Below are positions 17,081-26,755 of a DNA stretch of 64,000 nucleotides, in pieces. The DNA comes from Leptospira ainlahdjerensis. Lineage in GTDB: Bacteria > Spirochaetota > Leptospiria > Leptospirales > Leptospiraceae. The notes under the pieces were generated by a model. That model was not told the origin of the DNA, did no database searches, and was given only the letters and a program-made list of their open reading frames with translations. Position numbers and translations under genes: made by a program. How positions within the stretch are numbered: position 1 is the first letter of the stretch; the number at the start of each line of letters is the position of its first letter. The DNA is taken from positions 1 to 64,000 of the forward strand of contig NZ_JAFFPU010000035.1 in assembly GCF_016919175.1 (NCBI RefSeq), written 5' to 3'.

Positions 17081-17182
17081 TTTTTTTTCTCACTTTCGAA
17101 ATCCGATATTTATAAAGATACGAGGCTTTTACCAATTTCTAAAGTCTCTTAACAATATACCCTGAATCGGGTACGGTGGATT

Positions 17183-19258
17183 ATGTCCAAATCTGAAAAT
17201 CAAGTCCCTACTCCCGAAACCTCCGCTATCAGTACGGAGGATACTCAGGATATGATCACCGATCAGGAACTCAAAGTCCTGATGCTTCAATTTAATCCGG
17301 GAGCTTTTAAAGATATCGATTTGGTGGAGAAGGGAGTTGAGAATTATTTTCTTTTCAACCATTCTCCGTTTGCGCTTACAAAGATAGAACAGCTTCAACA
17401 CCTCAAACTGCAAGATTTGAAATTTCTCGAGGAAAGAAGAGGAATTCAATCCTATCAGTATCTTCATTTCCAAAAAGAGATCCGAGAACTTCAGATCGTC
17501 AGCGTTATCATTCGTCCCGCGTCCTTAAAGGCCGATCAGATCGTAAAAGTAAAACGAGGATGCCTTTTACAAAGTGTCGCCTCGGTTTTAGAAATGTTGC
17601 ACGCAAGAGATCAGTTTATTTTAAACGTTTCTAAGAATTCTGAAATCGAAGACTGGGTTCACCAAAATTACATCAACGTTGACGATAAAGGGATGCCGAT
17701 TAATCTTTCGGATTCTAAATTTCTCGAAAAGTCTATGCAAAATTTGGAATCTCTTTCACTTGAATCTCTTTTGAGTAGATTGCAAGTAAGAGGCGATCTT
17801 TTTAACAATATTTTTCAATTGTTGGATCAAAAGCCCGGAGAAATTCTAAATCAACTTTCCACTATAAAAGTAGAACCCGAGGTTTTACCGGTTCTAGAAA
17901 AAAGAGGATCCCGTTCTCCTCTTTTGCAACTTCATCCCCGCTTTCATCTTTTCCAACCTTCCTTGGACGAGCTTCTGAGTTTCAGACACGCGAAAGAAAA
18001 AGACGAACAAGGCAGAACCACGGAGTTGGAAGTCATCTTCGAGTTGTTCACAGTCATTGCCCGTAAAATTCTTTTACATATCCTGCCTACGGAAGAATCT
18101 TCCTGGATCGAACTTACTGGAAATGAACAGGCGGAAAGATACGCGCAGGAATTAAAAAAACATCCCGCGTTTATGTCCGGAAAAAATTGGGTCGGCGGCG
18201 GAGATTTTATCAAGGCTTACGAAATCTTAATTCAAACGATTCGGACTCTTTCCAATCTTAAAAAAGAATCATTGATCAATCTTATCACGGGCGAAAATCT
18301 ATTTCGCTTTAAAGAATCGAAAGAACCGGTTCATTTTGATCTTTCCAATTTCGAAGTCGACGAAGTCGCTCTTAATTCCGTAGGAATGAGTCGTAACGAA
18401 CTGTTCAGGGAAGTTTTGGAACGGATTCGTGCAAGAGAAGATTTTCTAAAAAAAGAACGAAAAGGGCCGGGTGGCGAGGTAATTGGTCTTCAGATCTTAG
18501 CGAAGAGTATGATCTTGCGCGCATTCACTGACATTCGGCCAAGAAGAACTTCGATTCATAATCTTGTTAGACAAAACGGATATCCAAGAGGAATTTACGA
18601 ATTCTTAAAAGAAGTTTCGGATTTAAAAGACGGCCAAGCCGCCGTTGACGAACAAATACGACTGAGTAAAGCGATCGCAGAATGGGAAGAAGATACTGAA
18701 AAGGAAAGAATCCGTACGGAACGAGCCTCGAAATCGATCCTAGAAAGAATCATCGAATTCATATTGAGTCTTTTTGGAATTTCAGTTGCTCCAAAAGAAA
18801 GAGAGATTTCGAACAAAGGTTTTGTTCGAAAAGATCTGAAAGTTTCTGATCCTGATAATCCTCCACAAGATTCTTCTAAACCGAAAAAGAAACTTTCTTT
18901 GGGTGTGATTGTTGGACCGAAAGAAAAGGAAATGATAGTCCCCGCTCGACTTCAGAAAGCGATCGATTACGTGGATCGTAAGAACAACGGTTTGATTTGG
19001 CTGGATGAGGTTGTGGTTGCGGTTGCTTCTCCCGAATTCGGAAAAGACAAAGTGGCCGACCTCATTTACTATGACCAGAAGCGGAGATATCTGGAAATCA
19101 GAGCGATGAATCAGGTTCGGCACGTTTTCATTCGAAGAGAATTAGAATCCGATCCTACTTGGATTCAATCCACTCTGGATTATCTCGATAATGTTTCCGC
19201 AAAAAAACCTGAGTTTTCCGCGCTTGCGGACACTCTGAGACGATTCCGAGAAGAATGA
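17183..19258 (+). CDS. Hypothetical cytoplasmic protein, 691 residues
   Basis: Not recognised. The ATG at 17183 begins [15 protein letters not shown], a polar leader without a signal peptide. The protein is rich in Leu, Glu and Lys and mostly helical by appearance. One moderately hydrophobic stretch ([16 protein letters not shown]) lies near residue 525, followed by a basic linker. The C-terminal 90 residues (from [19 protein letters not shown]) look like a separate small domain with alternating charged segments. No catalytic motif was found. It lies between malic enzyme and fumC on the same strand, 102 nt after the former. Confidence 0.7.
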   Translation: MSKSENQVPTPETSAISTEDTQDMITDQELKVLMLQFNPGAFKDIDLVEKGVENYFLFNHSPFALTKIEQLQHLKLQDLKFLEERRGIQSYQYLHFQKEIRELQIVSVIIRPASLKADQIVKVKRGCLLQSVASVLEMLHARDQFILNVSKNSEIEDWVHQNYINVDDKGMPINLSDSKFLEKSMQNLESLSLESLLSRLQVRGDLFNNIFQLLDQKPGEILNQLSTIKVEPEVLPVLEKRGSRSPLLQLHPRFHLFQPSLDELLSFRHAKEKDEQGRTTELEVIFELFTVIARKILLHILPTEESSWIELTGNEQAERYAQELKKHPAFMSGKNWVGGGDFIKAYEILIQTIRTLSNLKKESLINLITGENLFRFKESKEPVHFDLSNFEVDEVALNSVGMSRNELFREVLERIRAREDFLKKERKGPGGEVIGLQILAKSMILRAFTDIRPRRTSIHNLVRQNGYPRGIYEFLKEVSDLKDGQAAVDEQIRLSKAIAEWEEDTEKERIRTERASKSILERIIEFILSLFGISVAPKEREISNKGFVRKDLKVSDPDNPPQDSSKPKKKLSLGVIVGPKEKEMIVPARLQKAIDYVDRKNNGLIWLDEVVVAVASPEFGKDKVADLIYYDQKRRYLEIRAMNQVRHVFIRRELESDPTWIQSTLDYLDNVSAKKPEFSALADTLRRFREE

Positions 19259-19358
19259 CGATTCTTATTTGATTTTAAATCATATTAGGATTTACTTAAG
19301 AACCTTCTATCCTCTGCGGAAAAATAATATTCTAATTAACTTGTAACCATTCGGAGGC

Positions 19359-20756
<1,398 letters not shown>

Positions 20757-20785
20757 TTATTGAATTTCATTCGGTTTTGTGAACG

Positions 20786-20813
20786 AGCCCGTTCGGAAGA
20801 ACGGGCTTTTTAT
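20786..20813 (+). terminator. Rho-independent terminator of fumC
   Basis: A perfect 9-bp stem AGCCCGTTC/GAACGGGCT (20786-20794 and 20799-20807) with a GGAA tetraloop is followed by TTTTATTTC. This is a textbook intrinsic terminator. Confidence 0.9.
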
Positions 20814-20927
20814 TTCTTCAGGGATTCTCTTATCTTCCAAATTTAGAATGATGGATAAATCTGATGTGAAATGCGCACAAGAAAAATCGTTTCTTAAACG
20901 ATTGACGATAAAAATCAAATAAAAGGT

Positions 20928-21068
20928 TTATTTTCTTTCTCGGCCTTTTCGCTTCCACACCAAGAAAAACCAAAAAAATGCGGCGATCGCGCCTACGAAA
21001 AACCAGACAAACAACGTCCAAAAGGCCGCATATCCGATTACCAAAGTTACCGATTCGACCGTTTTCAA
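20928..21068 (-). CDS. Tiny single-span membrane protein in prophage block
   Basis: A 46-residue protein. Residues 8-37 are almost wholly hydrophobic (VTLVIGYAAFWTLFVWFFVG and onward), and the C terminus is strongly basic (WKRKGRERK), giving one or two membrane passes. The start is a TTG at 21068 whose first bases overlap the stop of the upstream DUF1353 gene (TTGA). GGGAGG lies seven bases before it. A start at ATG 21083 is also in frame but would swallow that ribosome site. It could be a small holin or spanin-like protein. Function not established. Confidence 0.55.
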   Translation of the reverse strand: MKTVESVTLVIGYAAFWTLFVWFFVGAIAAFFWFFLVWKRKGRERK

Positions 21069-21505
21069 GGAGCCGCCTCCCATTCTTTTGTGTCATCTTT
21101 TGGCTTTGCCGATGACTCTCCAAACCGACGAACGGACTGATAAACATAGTTCGCGCGAAAGGAATTCATACCGTCTTTCAGACAAACTTCTTTGAGAATT
21201 TTGTCGGCCACTTCGCGATAAAGGGAGCGATCTAATTTTTTTTCGCGCATCAGTTGATAAAGAGCGTCGTGAATGAGGGAGCCCCGCATGAAAGTTTTTG
21301 TATCGATCGTCGGGCCGCTCGGACCGTCCCAAGCATAGCCGGATTCAATTTTCAAAAGACCTTCTTTGGAAAGTTCGACAAAAATTTTTACCTCAGGGAC
21401 GCCGATCTGGAGAAAGGAGCTCGAGTGTATTGGGGTTTGATATTCGTAACTTTTCATCAGTTGATACTTATAGTTTTTCAGATTCTTATATATGATCTGA
21501 TCCAT
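21065..21505 (-). CDS. DUF1353 family phage protein
   Basis: A 146-residue protein with the DUF1353 core: SGYAWDGPSGPTIDTKTFMR near residues 76-95, then GSLIHDALYQLMRE. The conserved Asp and His residues suggest a metal-dependent hydrolase, but no reaction is established for the family. DUF1353 proteins are common in tailed phages and prophages. GGAG stands just before the ATG at 21505 (AAGGAGAAACAAAATG). It is coupled to the tiny membrane gene downstream through a TTGA overlap. Confidence 0.8.
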   Translation of the reverse strand: MDQIIYKNLKNYKYQLMKSYEYQTPIHSSSFLQIGVPEVKIFVELSKEGLLKIESGYAWDGPSGPTIDTKTFMRGSLIHDALYQLMREKKLDRSLYREVADKILKEVCLKDGMNSFRANYVYQSVRRFGESSAKPKDDTKEWEAAP

Positions 21506-21542
21506 TTTGTTTCTCCTTTTTCAAGACTTAAGAACGAAGAGG

Positions 21543-21728
21543 TCAGTTTCTTTTTGTTTTCGTAATTTTTTCTATCGTAGTTTGCGAAACTCCCAATTTC
21601 CTCTTCGCATAGAGAGTCATCGTTGCAATGTTTACCATTCCGAATTCGTCCAAAACCGCATCGGTAAAATCGTTGAATTCCAAGTCTTCGAATTGAATTT
21701 TGAGTTGAGCCTTAAACATCGACCGCAT
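21543..21728 (-). CDS. Small phage hypothetical protein
   Basis: A 61-residue protein ([20 protein letters not shown] at the N terminus) ending in a basic segment, KRKLGVSQTTIEKITKTKRN, that could form a short DNA-binding helix pair. AAGGAG six bases before the ATG at 21728 supports translation. It overlaps the end of the preceding gene by 17 nt. I do not recognise a family. Confidence 0.6.
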   Translation of the reverse strand: MRSMFKAQLKIQFEDLEFNDFTDAVLDEFGMVNIATMTLYAKRKLGVSQTTIEKITKTKRN

Positions 21729-21948
21729 TGTTTTCTCCTTGTTGAATTTTCCATACCGTGCCTTTAAAATAACGTTCTATGAGAATCTTTACGTACTCCG
21801 AACATATTGAAGTTTCGATCGTAAAACTCAGAGGATCTATCTTTACTTTCAGACTTTGAACTTCTTCGTGTGTGAAAGGCGAAAATCTTTTCGTAAATGC
21901 GATGAACGTTGCCCAATCGGCTTCCTTGTTTATTTGTTTCGACATCAT
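21712..21948 (-). CDS. Small phage protein, weakly DnaA-N-like
   Basis: A 78-residue protein with a core ([11 protein letters not shown] through [20 protein letters not shown] and RYF) that follows the spacing of the DnaA N-terminal oligomerisation domain: a Trp helix, a beta strand, then a (Y)VKxxIExxY helix. This resemblance is visual only. The start is ATGATG at 21948/21945, overlapping the stop of the Gam-like gene. If the resemblance is real, it might contact a helicase or the host initiator. Confidence 0.55.
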   Translation of the reverse strand: MMSKQINKEADWATFIAFTKRFSPFTHEEVQSLKVKIDPLSFTIETSICSEYVKILIERYFKGTVWKIQQGENNAVDV

Positions 21949-22541
21949 GCCGCATCCTCGACGGCTTCGATTTCGATTTCCGTTTCATTAGGTGTAATGT
22001 AGAGACGCTCTGATTCTTCGTTAAGTTCAACGTGGATCTTTTGTATGGCTTTGAGCGGCTCCGCTAGAATCTGTTCTCTGTTGAGTTCTAATTTTACCCG
22101 AAGATATAAGCCGCTCAACTTAAAGATCAAGGTGTCGAATTTTTCCAGAAGTCCGTTTTCGGAAAGAATCCTTTCAAAAAATTTTAGAGTTCCTTTGGTT
22201 TTTACCGAGGCGGGAGTTTTGCGAAGTTTTAAAACTCCTGTGCTCAGTTTACACGTTTTATAATCCGAATTCGGAAAGAGTTCCTCCTTATGACGCTCAA
22301 CGAAATATTTTATGCCGGAAGCGATGCTCTGAATTTTTATATCCAGTGGTGAAATCTTTTTCTGAAGATCTAATTGAAGTCTGCTGATCCGGTCGTCTAC
22401 CTTGCTCTTGATTCGATCTCTTTCCCGTTTGATCTCTCCAAGCAATTGTATTGCTTGAGAGAGCTCGGTTCTATCTTTGAAATTGTTATCGCGTGAATCT
22501 AAAATACTATTCTTATTGATTGTTTTTTTTGACTTGGACAT
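21945..22541 (-). CDS. Host-nuclease inhibitor Gam-like protein
   Basis: A 198-residue protein resembling Mu Gam. A long heptad-rich N-terminal coiled coil (about residues 25-75, including [20 protein letters not shown]) is followed by the compact domain with [20 protein letters not shown]. Mu Gam coats double-stranded DNA ends and blocks RecBCD-type nucleases. The ATG at 22541 is preceded by AGGAGGG and is preferred to the longer frame from 22607, which overlaps another small gene. It sits in the middle of the leftward early operon. Confidence 0.75.
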   Translation of the reverse strand: MSKSKKTINKNSILDSRDNNFKDRTELSQAIQLLGEIKRERDRIKSKVDDRISRLQLDLQKKISPLDIKIQSIASGIKYFVERHKEELFPNSDYKTCKLSTGVLKLRKTPASVKTKGTLKFFERILSENGLLEKFDTLIFKLSGLYLRVKLELNREQILAEPLKAIQKIHVELNEESERLYITPNETEIEIEAVEDAA

Positions 22542-22566
22542 AAATCCCTCCTTTTTTGAAGTCATC

Positions 22567-22686
22567 TCAACCGAAACTCCGTTTCTTGAAAAAGGTAGAA
22601 CTTTCACTGTCGGAATTCTTTTTACGGAAGATTTGTTTCCTTCCCGACTTTGTGATTTTACTCGTTTGTCTATTTGATCCCTTCAT
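22567..22686 (-). CDS. Possible tiny basic protein
   Basis: A 39-residue open frame ([20 protein letters not shown] at the N terminus) with very high Lys/Arg/Ser content. AAGGA lies about eight bases before the ATG at 22686. It fills the gap between the 137-residue gene and the Gam-like gene and shares the operon's direction. No family is recognised. Its short length makes chance a real alternative. Confidence 0.35.
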   Translation of the reverse strand: MKGSNRQTSKITKSGRKQIFRKKNSDSESSTFFKKRSFG

Positions 22687-22712
22687 AGTGGTTTTCCTTT
22701 TAAATTTATCTA

Positions 22713-23126
22713 TTATCGAACGCCGATAGAATTAAGAACGCCGGAATACCAAATTGCAAATTCCCTTATTGAATCAGGGTCCAAAGACTGCCCTTGTTTT
22801 TCCCTTTCTTTATCTTCTTGATAGATTTTTCGAATCGTTTCAATCGGAAGTTTCCAAGAGTTTTCAATCGCTATCACATAACGTGTCGTATTTCGAATAT
22901 CCTTGATCACATCGGCAAGGTGTTCGCGATAGATAGGTCCCGCTTTATTTTCGAAATCGTCTTCGGCGCAAATTGAATATTTGAAAGCTATATCCCTGAG
23001 ATTTAATTTGGATTCGATTACGATCTGTTCCAAACGTTGCGATAAGGATCGTCCTCTTCTCCAGAATCTTTTATAATGAACGATTTCCCCGTTCACGAGA
23101 AATCTAACCGGATTAATACTGCTCAT
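22713..23126 (-). CDS. Phage hypothetical protein, 137 residues
   Basis: Unrecognised 137-residue protein starting [20 protein letters not shown]. The middle is charged and helical, and the C terminus ends in an aromatic segment, [18 protein letters not shown]. It is spaced as a member of the leftward early operon, six bases downstream of the 74-residue gene. No transposase or replication motif is visible. Confidence 0.6.
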   Translation of the reverse strand: MSSINPVRFLVNGEIVHYKRFWRRGRSLSQRLEQIVIESKLNLRDIAFKYSICAEDDFENKAGPIYREHLADVIKDIRNTTRYVIAIENSWKLPIETIRKIYQEDKEREKQGQSLDPDSIREFAIWYSGVLNSIGVR

Positions 23127-23132
23127 CTTATT

Positions 23133-23357
23133 TTACGCGACCGCGATTTCCTTTTTAGAAAGTGCTTTGTGAAGGTAAGAAGTTCGAACGTTTCTTCTTT
23201 CGATAACGGGAAGAATGTGGCGGCTCATATAATCCGCGAGTTCATCCGCTTTTAATTTACGAATCATGTGTTCGGGAACTTCTTTCCAGCAATCTTCGAA
23301 GATGTTCTTGTCAGCCCGGATTAATTTTAGAATTTTCTGTTTTTTAGTAAGATTCAT
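23133..23357 (-). CDS. Phage hypothetical protein, 74 residues
   Basis: Starts at ATG 23357 (MNLTKKQKILKLIRADKNIF), overlapping the stop of the zinc-ribbon gene by four bases (ATGA). An in-frame ATG at 23372 is inside that gene and less likely. The protein is basic and helical with no recognised family, and ends KEIAVA. Tight coupling and direction place it in the early operon. Confidence 0.55.
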   Translation of the reverse strand: MNLTKKQKILKLIRADKNIFEDCWKEVPEHMIRKLKADELADYMSRHILPVIERRNVRTSYLHKALSKKEIAVA

Positions 23358-23536
23358 ACAGCCCTCATACATGGATTCTTTTTGCTTACGGGAGGAGAAA
23401 ATTTAGAACAAGAAGGTCGAATCTTATCGATGTTCCGAGTCAGATCTTGAAAGTTTTCTTTTAGACATTCTTCGCAGAGATCCGTTTGAAAGAGGGAAAC
23501 GTTCCGATTGCATCCGATGCATAATTCAACGCTCAT
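23354..23536 (-). CDS. Small zinc-ribbon phage protein
   Basis: Starting at ATG 23536 the protein has 60 residues and begins MSVELCIGCNRNVSLF. Two CxxC knuckles (CIGC and CEEC, 14 residues apart) should bind one zinc ion. The rest is polar with a basic tail. GGAG lies ten bases upstream. Such ribbons in phage early operons are often nucleic-acid or protein adaptors, but no role can be assigned. The open frame extends upstream to 23593 inside the neighbouring gene. Confidence 0.6.
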   Translation of the reverse strand: MSVELCIGCNRNVSLFQTDLCEECLKENFQDLTRNIDKIRPSCSKFSPPVSKKNPCMRAV

Positions 23537-23750
23537 ATTCCAAATTCTCCTTGATTTTTCGTTCATTGATCCATTCTGAAAATTCCCCCTCAAGCTTGTT
23601 GTCCTGGAGAAAGGCGTCTATAATCGCGGATCTGCTCAAAAGACTTTCGATAATTTCGAAATGGGTTCTTCTTTTTCCGTCCTTTTTATAGAGTTTGGAA
23701 AGAAGAAGTCCCCTTCTTAATAACGTTAACCGCTCCTTAATTAGAATCAT
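23526..23750 (-). CDS. Phage hypothetical protein, 74 residues
   Basis: MILIKERLTLLRRGLLLSKL at the N terminus, basic and leucine-rich, then a charged helical remainder (SEWINERKIKENLEYER). No family is recognised. GGAGG stands about ten bases before the ATG at 23750. It overlaps the stop of the 100-residue gene upstream by four bases, and its 3' end overlaps the zinc-ribbon gene. Confidence 0.55.
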   Translation of the reverse strand: MILIKERLTLLRRGLLLSKLYKKDGKRRTHFEIIESLLSRSAIIDAFLQDNKLEGEFSEWINERKIKENLEYER

Positions 23751-24049
23751 TCTCCGTATTCCTCCTCCAAAATATATTCAAGAATACTGATAAACTCCCG
23801 AACCTTATTCTGATCTTTTTCGCAGATTTGGACGATGTCGTTCTTAACTAAGAAAAGCGAAGTGACAGCTTTGTCCGCCATCTCTGAATGATCGTCCCAT
23901 CTCCAATCGAAGGTCGGAAATTGTTCTTTGACGTATTCGGCAATTTGGCCGATCATTTTGTCCTCAATGTCGGCAAGAACTATAGGGTTCAGGTTATCTC
24001 GAAGAAAACTTTGTCTTCGATCTAGTGTTAGCGATGTAACTTCTTTCAT
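23747..24049 (-). CDS. Phage hypothetical protein, 100 residues
   Basis: Starts at ATG 24049 (MKEVTSLTLDRRQSFLRDNL) with AGGAG eight bases upstream. The open frame back to 24115 adds residues that cover the end of the preceding gene. The C-terminal half is acidic (FISILEYILEEEYGE). It contains FPTFDWRWDD, a tryptophan-rich patch. No family is recognised. It is part of the early leftward operon. Confidence 0.6.
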   Translation of the reverse strand: MKEVTSLTLDRRQSFLRDNLNPIVLADIEDKMIGQIAEYVKEQFPTFDWRWDDHSEMADKAVTSLFLVKNDIVQICEKDQNKVREFISILEYILEEEYGE

Positions 24050-24053
24050 TCTT

Positions 24054-24410
24054 CTATTCTCCTTTGTTTGGTTGATTGTAGGATCGAGACGACTGACCAA
24101 TGTTAAATAAAACATTCCACTTTTTGAATTCTTTTCGAATCATAGAGTCTGAATGATTTCTGTTTAAATTCTTAGAGAGGGAGTTATAGTTTCCTTTTAT
24201 TCCTCTTACGAATTCAGCCGAGTTTTTCACTCGATGCGTAACATAGATCAATTCCTTGCGCCCGTCTTTATTCGTGAAGATCACATCGACTCCTTTTTGT
24301 GATTGCGATTTCGCTTCCGTTTGAGAGGCTTGGGCAGTGCGAGTGACCGAACTTCGGTTTTTAAAAGCGAAATGTAACCTGGGCGGGATCGTCCCGTCTG
24401 AAACGACCAT
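24054..24410 (-). CDS. First gene of the leftward early operon, hypothetical
   Basis: A 118-residue basic protein (MVVSDGTIPPRLHFAFKNRS at the N terminus, RSYNQPNKGE at the end). The stop is four bases before the next start, and its last codons contain that gene's AGGAG, a sign of real coupling. The start at 24410 has no Shine-Dalgarno and lies only nine bases from the opposing repressor frame, so the true start may be further in. No domain is recognised. Confidence 0.45.
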   Translation of the reverse strand: MVVSDGTIPPRLHFAFKNRSSVTRTAQASQTEAKSQSQKGVDVIFTNKDGRKELIYVTHRVKNSAEFVRGIKGNYNSLSKNLNRNHSDSMIRKEFKKWNVLFNIGQSSRSYNQPNKGE

Positions 24411-24452
24411 ACGTTAAAAATGTATTTTGGTCAAGTAAAAAATACGGTAGAA

Positions 24453-24851
24453 ATGTATAAAGCGGATAAAAAATTTTCTGAACGATTGAAAAAACTCATA
24501 GAAACTTTGGGGATTTCTCAGGCTGAGTTTGCAAAATCCATAGAGTTGAAACCTGCCTTTATCAGTGATCTTATCAATGAAAGAGCAAAAAGTTTTTCGC
24601 AAGAATCCTTGGTGAAACTTCGTGCGGAACACAATGTAAATCCGCTTTGGCTGATAGCCGGGGAAGGAGAAATGTTGCTTTCCGATACGGAGTTAAAGTC
24701 GGATCGAGAAACGGATCGTTATAGAACGATCTTAAGGAAGATTAGAGCGAGACCTCAGATAGAAGGATTACTGGAGAATCTTCTAGAAGTTCCGGATACA
24801 GAATTAGAAGCTTTGAATGTTGTGATCGAAAAATTCCGCCGTAAAAAATAA
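24453..24851 (+). CDS. XRE-family phage repressor
   Basis: A 132-residue protein from ATG 24453 (143 from ATG 24420). The N-terminal helix-turn-helix of the lambda/XRE type covers about residues 8-62: RLKKLIETLGISQAEFAKSI, then PAFISDLINERAKSF and HNVNPLWLIAGEGEM. The C-terminal part is a charged helix without a peptidase motif, so it is not a LexA-like self-cleaving repressor. It is divergent from the early operon, and its operator should lie in roughly 24410-24455. GGTAGAA before 24453 is a weak ribosome site. Confidence 0.8.
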   Translation: MYKADKKFSERLKKLIETLGISQAEFAKSIELKPAFISDLINERAKSFSQESLVKLRAEHNVNPLWLIAGEGEMLLSDTELKSDRETDRYRTILRKIRARPQIEGLLENLLEVPDTELEALNVVIEKFRRKK

Positions 24852-25019
24852 TTATTCTTTCTCGAGAGTTGCGAAAACACGATTTACGATTTCGAGTGCG
24901 TAAGTATGTCTTAGGACTTGGATCGGTTCTGGAGATACTTGGAAGTCGTATTCGAACTTTCTAAGAGTCTCTTCCACTTCCCAAAAAAGATAATCGCGTA
25001 AATCCTTCGTAGTCTCCAA
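24852..25019 (-). CDS. Small acidic hypothetical protein
   Basis: A 55-residue frame starting at TTG 25019, with GGAG seven bases before it. It reads METTKDLRDYLFWEVEETLR at the start and ends ALEIVNRVFATLEKE. The composition is acidic and helical, with no recognised family. Its stop abuts the repressor stop, so the two genes converge with no spacer. A stop codon lies in frame shortly upstream and there is no ATG. Clean codon use and the ribosome site favour a real gene. Confidence 0.5.
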   Translation of the reverse strand: METTKDLRDYLFWEVEETLRKFEYDFQVSPEPIQVLRHTYALEIVNRVFATLEKE

Positions 25020-25448
25020 ATTCTTGCTCCAACAATTTCGCTATATATACGTTTAGTATATTTTTCACCCCCGACAAAATCCATCCTTAATCCGAAAGTG
25101 TGTCCTTTTTTTGTTCACTTTCAACGACTCTTTGGAAATTCGATGGAATCCTTTTTGCTGAGAGGTAAGAGGACAATAATTTCAATATGTCTCATTCTTA
25201 GCCGGAGTTCCGCGCATTGTAAGAATCTTAATCTTTAATAACGAAAAGGTTTCGACTTTTCGAAACCAAAGTCGAAACCGCTTTTCCACATTCTTTAAGT
25301 CCATAGAACACGGAGGATTCGTTTTTTTAAAATTCAAATCGAAGCGTTTTATGGAAAGGATTTGAAAATTAAATCCGAACTTTGAAAAACAGAAAGTTCG
25401 AAAAGTGAAGCGTTCAGAAGAATTCTAAATTTAGAATATTCTAAATTT
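25020..25448. other. Intergenic region with inverted repeats
   Basis: No supported gene. It holds a perfect 12-bp inverted repeat GGTTTCGACTTT/AAAGTCGAAACC (25248-25259 and 25268-25279) with an 8-nt loop, and an AT-rich palindrome with a repeated half just before the next start. The rest is AT-rich with no other structure seen. Confidence 0.6.
25423..25448. promoter_or_regulatory. Operator-like AT-rich palindrome and direct repeat
   Basis: TTCTAAATTTAGAA (25423-25436) is a perfect 14-bp palindrome. ATTCTAAATTTA occurs at 25422-25433 and again at 25438-25449, ending at the ATG of the HTH gene. This spacing suits a regulator binding at or over the start. Inference only. Confidence 0.4.
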
Positions 25449-25829
25449 ATGTTTCCTATTTGGGACCAATGTATCCTTCGTTTACCGCTTGACAAAAGCG
25501 AAGACATAGAAGTAAACCGTCTTCCTATGTCAGAGATCACAGGTCACAGTCAAAGAGGTTCTTTGCTAAAAGCGGTTCAGCAGGCAAGTCAAAAAGGCGG
25601 TAATTCGCTTAAGGAAGAACAAGAATCACCGAGTCAAAAGGATAAAAATTATGTTTTAAAGACAAAGGAGGCCGCTAAATATCTCAATCTTTCTGTAAGG
25701 ACTTTCACACAATATGTGATCGATCACGAAATTCCTTTTATACAATGGAGCCCAAGAGTTCGAAGATTTTCCGTTTCCGATCTGGATAAGGTTTCTCATT
25801 CCCTCAAAACAAAAAAACAAATCCGTTAA
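25449..25829 (+). CDS. Excisionase/MerR-like helix-turn-helix protein
   Basis: A 126-residue protein. Residues about 68-115 form a HTH_17/excisionase-type winged helix (LKTKEAAKYLNLSVRTFTQY, then RVRRFSVSDLDKV). The N-terminal 65 residues are polar and Gln/Lys-rich. A phage excisionase or control protein is the natural reading, but no integrase is present to partner it. ATG 25449 has no Shine-Dalgarno. ATG 25527 (MSEITGHS) is an alternative giving about 100 residues. Confidence 0.65.
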   Translation: MFPIWDQCILRLPLDKSEDIEVNRLPMSEITGHSQRGSLLKAVQQASQKGGNSLKEEQESPSQKDKNYVLKTKEAAKYLNLSVRTFTQYVIDHEIPFIQWSPRVRRFSVSDLDKVSHSLKTKKQIR

Positions 25830-25904
25830 GACTGAAATGTCCCTGGTCCCAATTCTTCAAAAAAATAGCGGCGGATTCGACCGATAGAATCGAGTTCGTC
25901 CCTT

Positions 25905-25916
25905 GTTTTCGAAAAC
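25905..25916. promoter_or_regulatory. Palindrome upstream of the lysis-like genes
   Basis: GTTTTCGAAAAC is a perfect 12-bp palindrome about 80 nt before the XhlA-like gene. It may be an operator, but nothing else supports this. Confidence 0.3.
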
Positions 25917-25997
25917 ACTCTATGTTATTCTCTCATCACAATCGAAGCGATTGAGTAGTTAGCCTGCCGCCGTGCGGGTCATTTTTTGCGAGGAAGA

Positions 25998-26231
25998 ATG
26001 GAGAATTCGAAATTGAGTCAGATAAAACTGGGGATCAAAGACTTTCTTGTAATCCTCGGCTTTCTAATCTCCGCGGTGTTTCAGTACAACACTATGTATA
26101 AGGACCATGAAATTCGTATCGTAAAGATCGAAACGGAGATGACCTCCATATCCAAAGATTTAGCAGAAATCAAAGCGGACGTAAAAGACCTAATCAAACT
26201 TACATCCGCGAAGGCGAGGACGAGCGAATGA
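25998..26231 (+). CDS. XhlA-like membrane-anchored coiled-coil protein
   Basis: A 77-residue protein from ATG 25998, preceded by GAGGA. A single membrane segment (FLVILGFLISAVFQY) is followed by a heptad-rich coiled coil (IVKIETEMTSISKDLAEIKA and onward). This layout resembles XhlA/haemolysin-accessory proteins of phage lysis cassettes, though the order of membrane and coil is reversed from the classical XhlA. It overlaps the next gene (ATGA) and is probably co-translated with it. Confidence 0.6.
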   Translation: MENSKLSQIKLGIKDFLVILGFLISAVFQYNTMYKDHEIRIVKIETEMTSISKDLAEIKADVKDLIKLTSAKARTSE

Positions 26232-26557
26232 AGTTTCTTTGGCGAGACGATCGAAACGGAAAGCGATCGGACACTACTTTCAGAACTTGGATCGTTTTTA
26301 TCTTAGTCATTCTATATTTGATAGCGCTTTGTGTTCTTTCGATTTTTTCCCCCGATTCTTTAAGGCCGTTGCACATGGATCTTATTCAATGGCTCGTTAT
26401 TTTTTATGGAACCGCAGGGAGTTTGTATTTAGGGAAACGTGTAAACGAAGATTTGAATTTTAAGAGAAACGTTTTTGAAAATGTCATAGAAACGATGAAC
26501 GGTTCGAATGATTCCGGCTCTTTCCCAAAACCTGATATTAAAAATGAAAAGTTATGA
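26228..26557 (+). CDS. Holin-like two-span membrane protein
   Basis: A 109-residue protein with two hydrophobic segments: WIVFILVILYLIALCVLSIF at about 21-40 and LIQWLVIFYGTAGSLYLG at about 52-69. It has a basic N terminus and a polar C-terminal tail. Size and topology suit a class II holin, supported by coupling to the XhlA-like gene and by the peptidase gene nearby. The start overlaps the upstream stop (ATGA). It could instead be an ordinary small membrane protein. Confidence 0.55.
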   Translation: MKFLWRDDRNGKRSDTTFRTWIVFILVILYLIALCVLSIFSPDSLRPLHMDLIQWLVIFYGTAGSLYLGKRVNEDLNFKRNVFENVIETMNGSNDSGSFPKPDIKNEKL

Positions 26558-26755
26558 AACACGAAATGAATGTTGAGGAAGTTTTCACTTTCTATTGGCT
26601 TTCAAAAGAATGATAGATTCGGAAATGGGCCGGTCGGAATAATTCGGAGAAGAAAGAGTCAGAATTTTGGAATCAACCCTTCCTTCGGAATTTTTTACGT
26701 ATAAAACCGCCCCGATAGGAAGGACGTATTTTATGAAACGAAGGGGAAATACAAA

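Noticed and set aside
20830..21147. 105-residue minus-strand frame over the end of the DUF1353 gene
   Set aside because: It overlaps two better-supported genes, has Arg/Phe-rich shadow-like composition and no ribosome site.
20839..25437. AAATTTAGAAT shared by the left flank (20839-20849) and 25427-25437 as an att repeat
   Set aside because: Eleven AT-rich bases are expected by chance, and the right copy is inside the block and part of a palindrome.
26553..26755. 19-residue frame after the holin-like gene and an upstream extension of the peptidase
   Set aside because: The short frame overlaps the holin-like stop by ATGA but ends at once, and an in-frame TAA precedes the peptidase start by about 16 codons.
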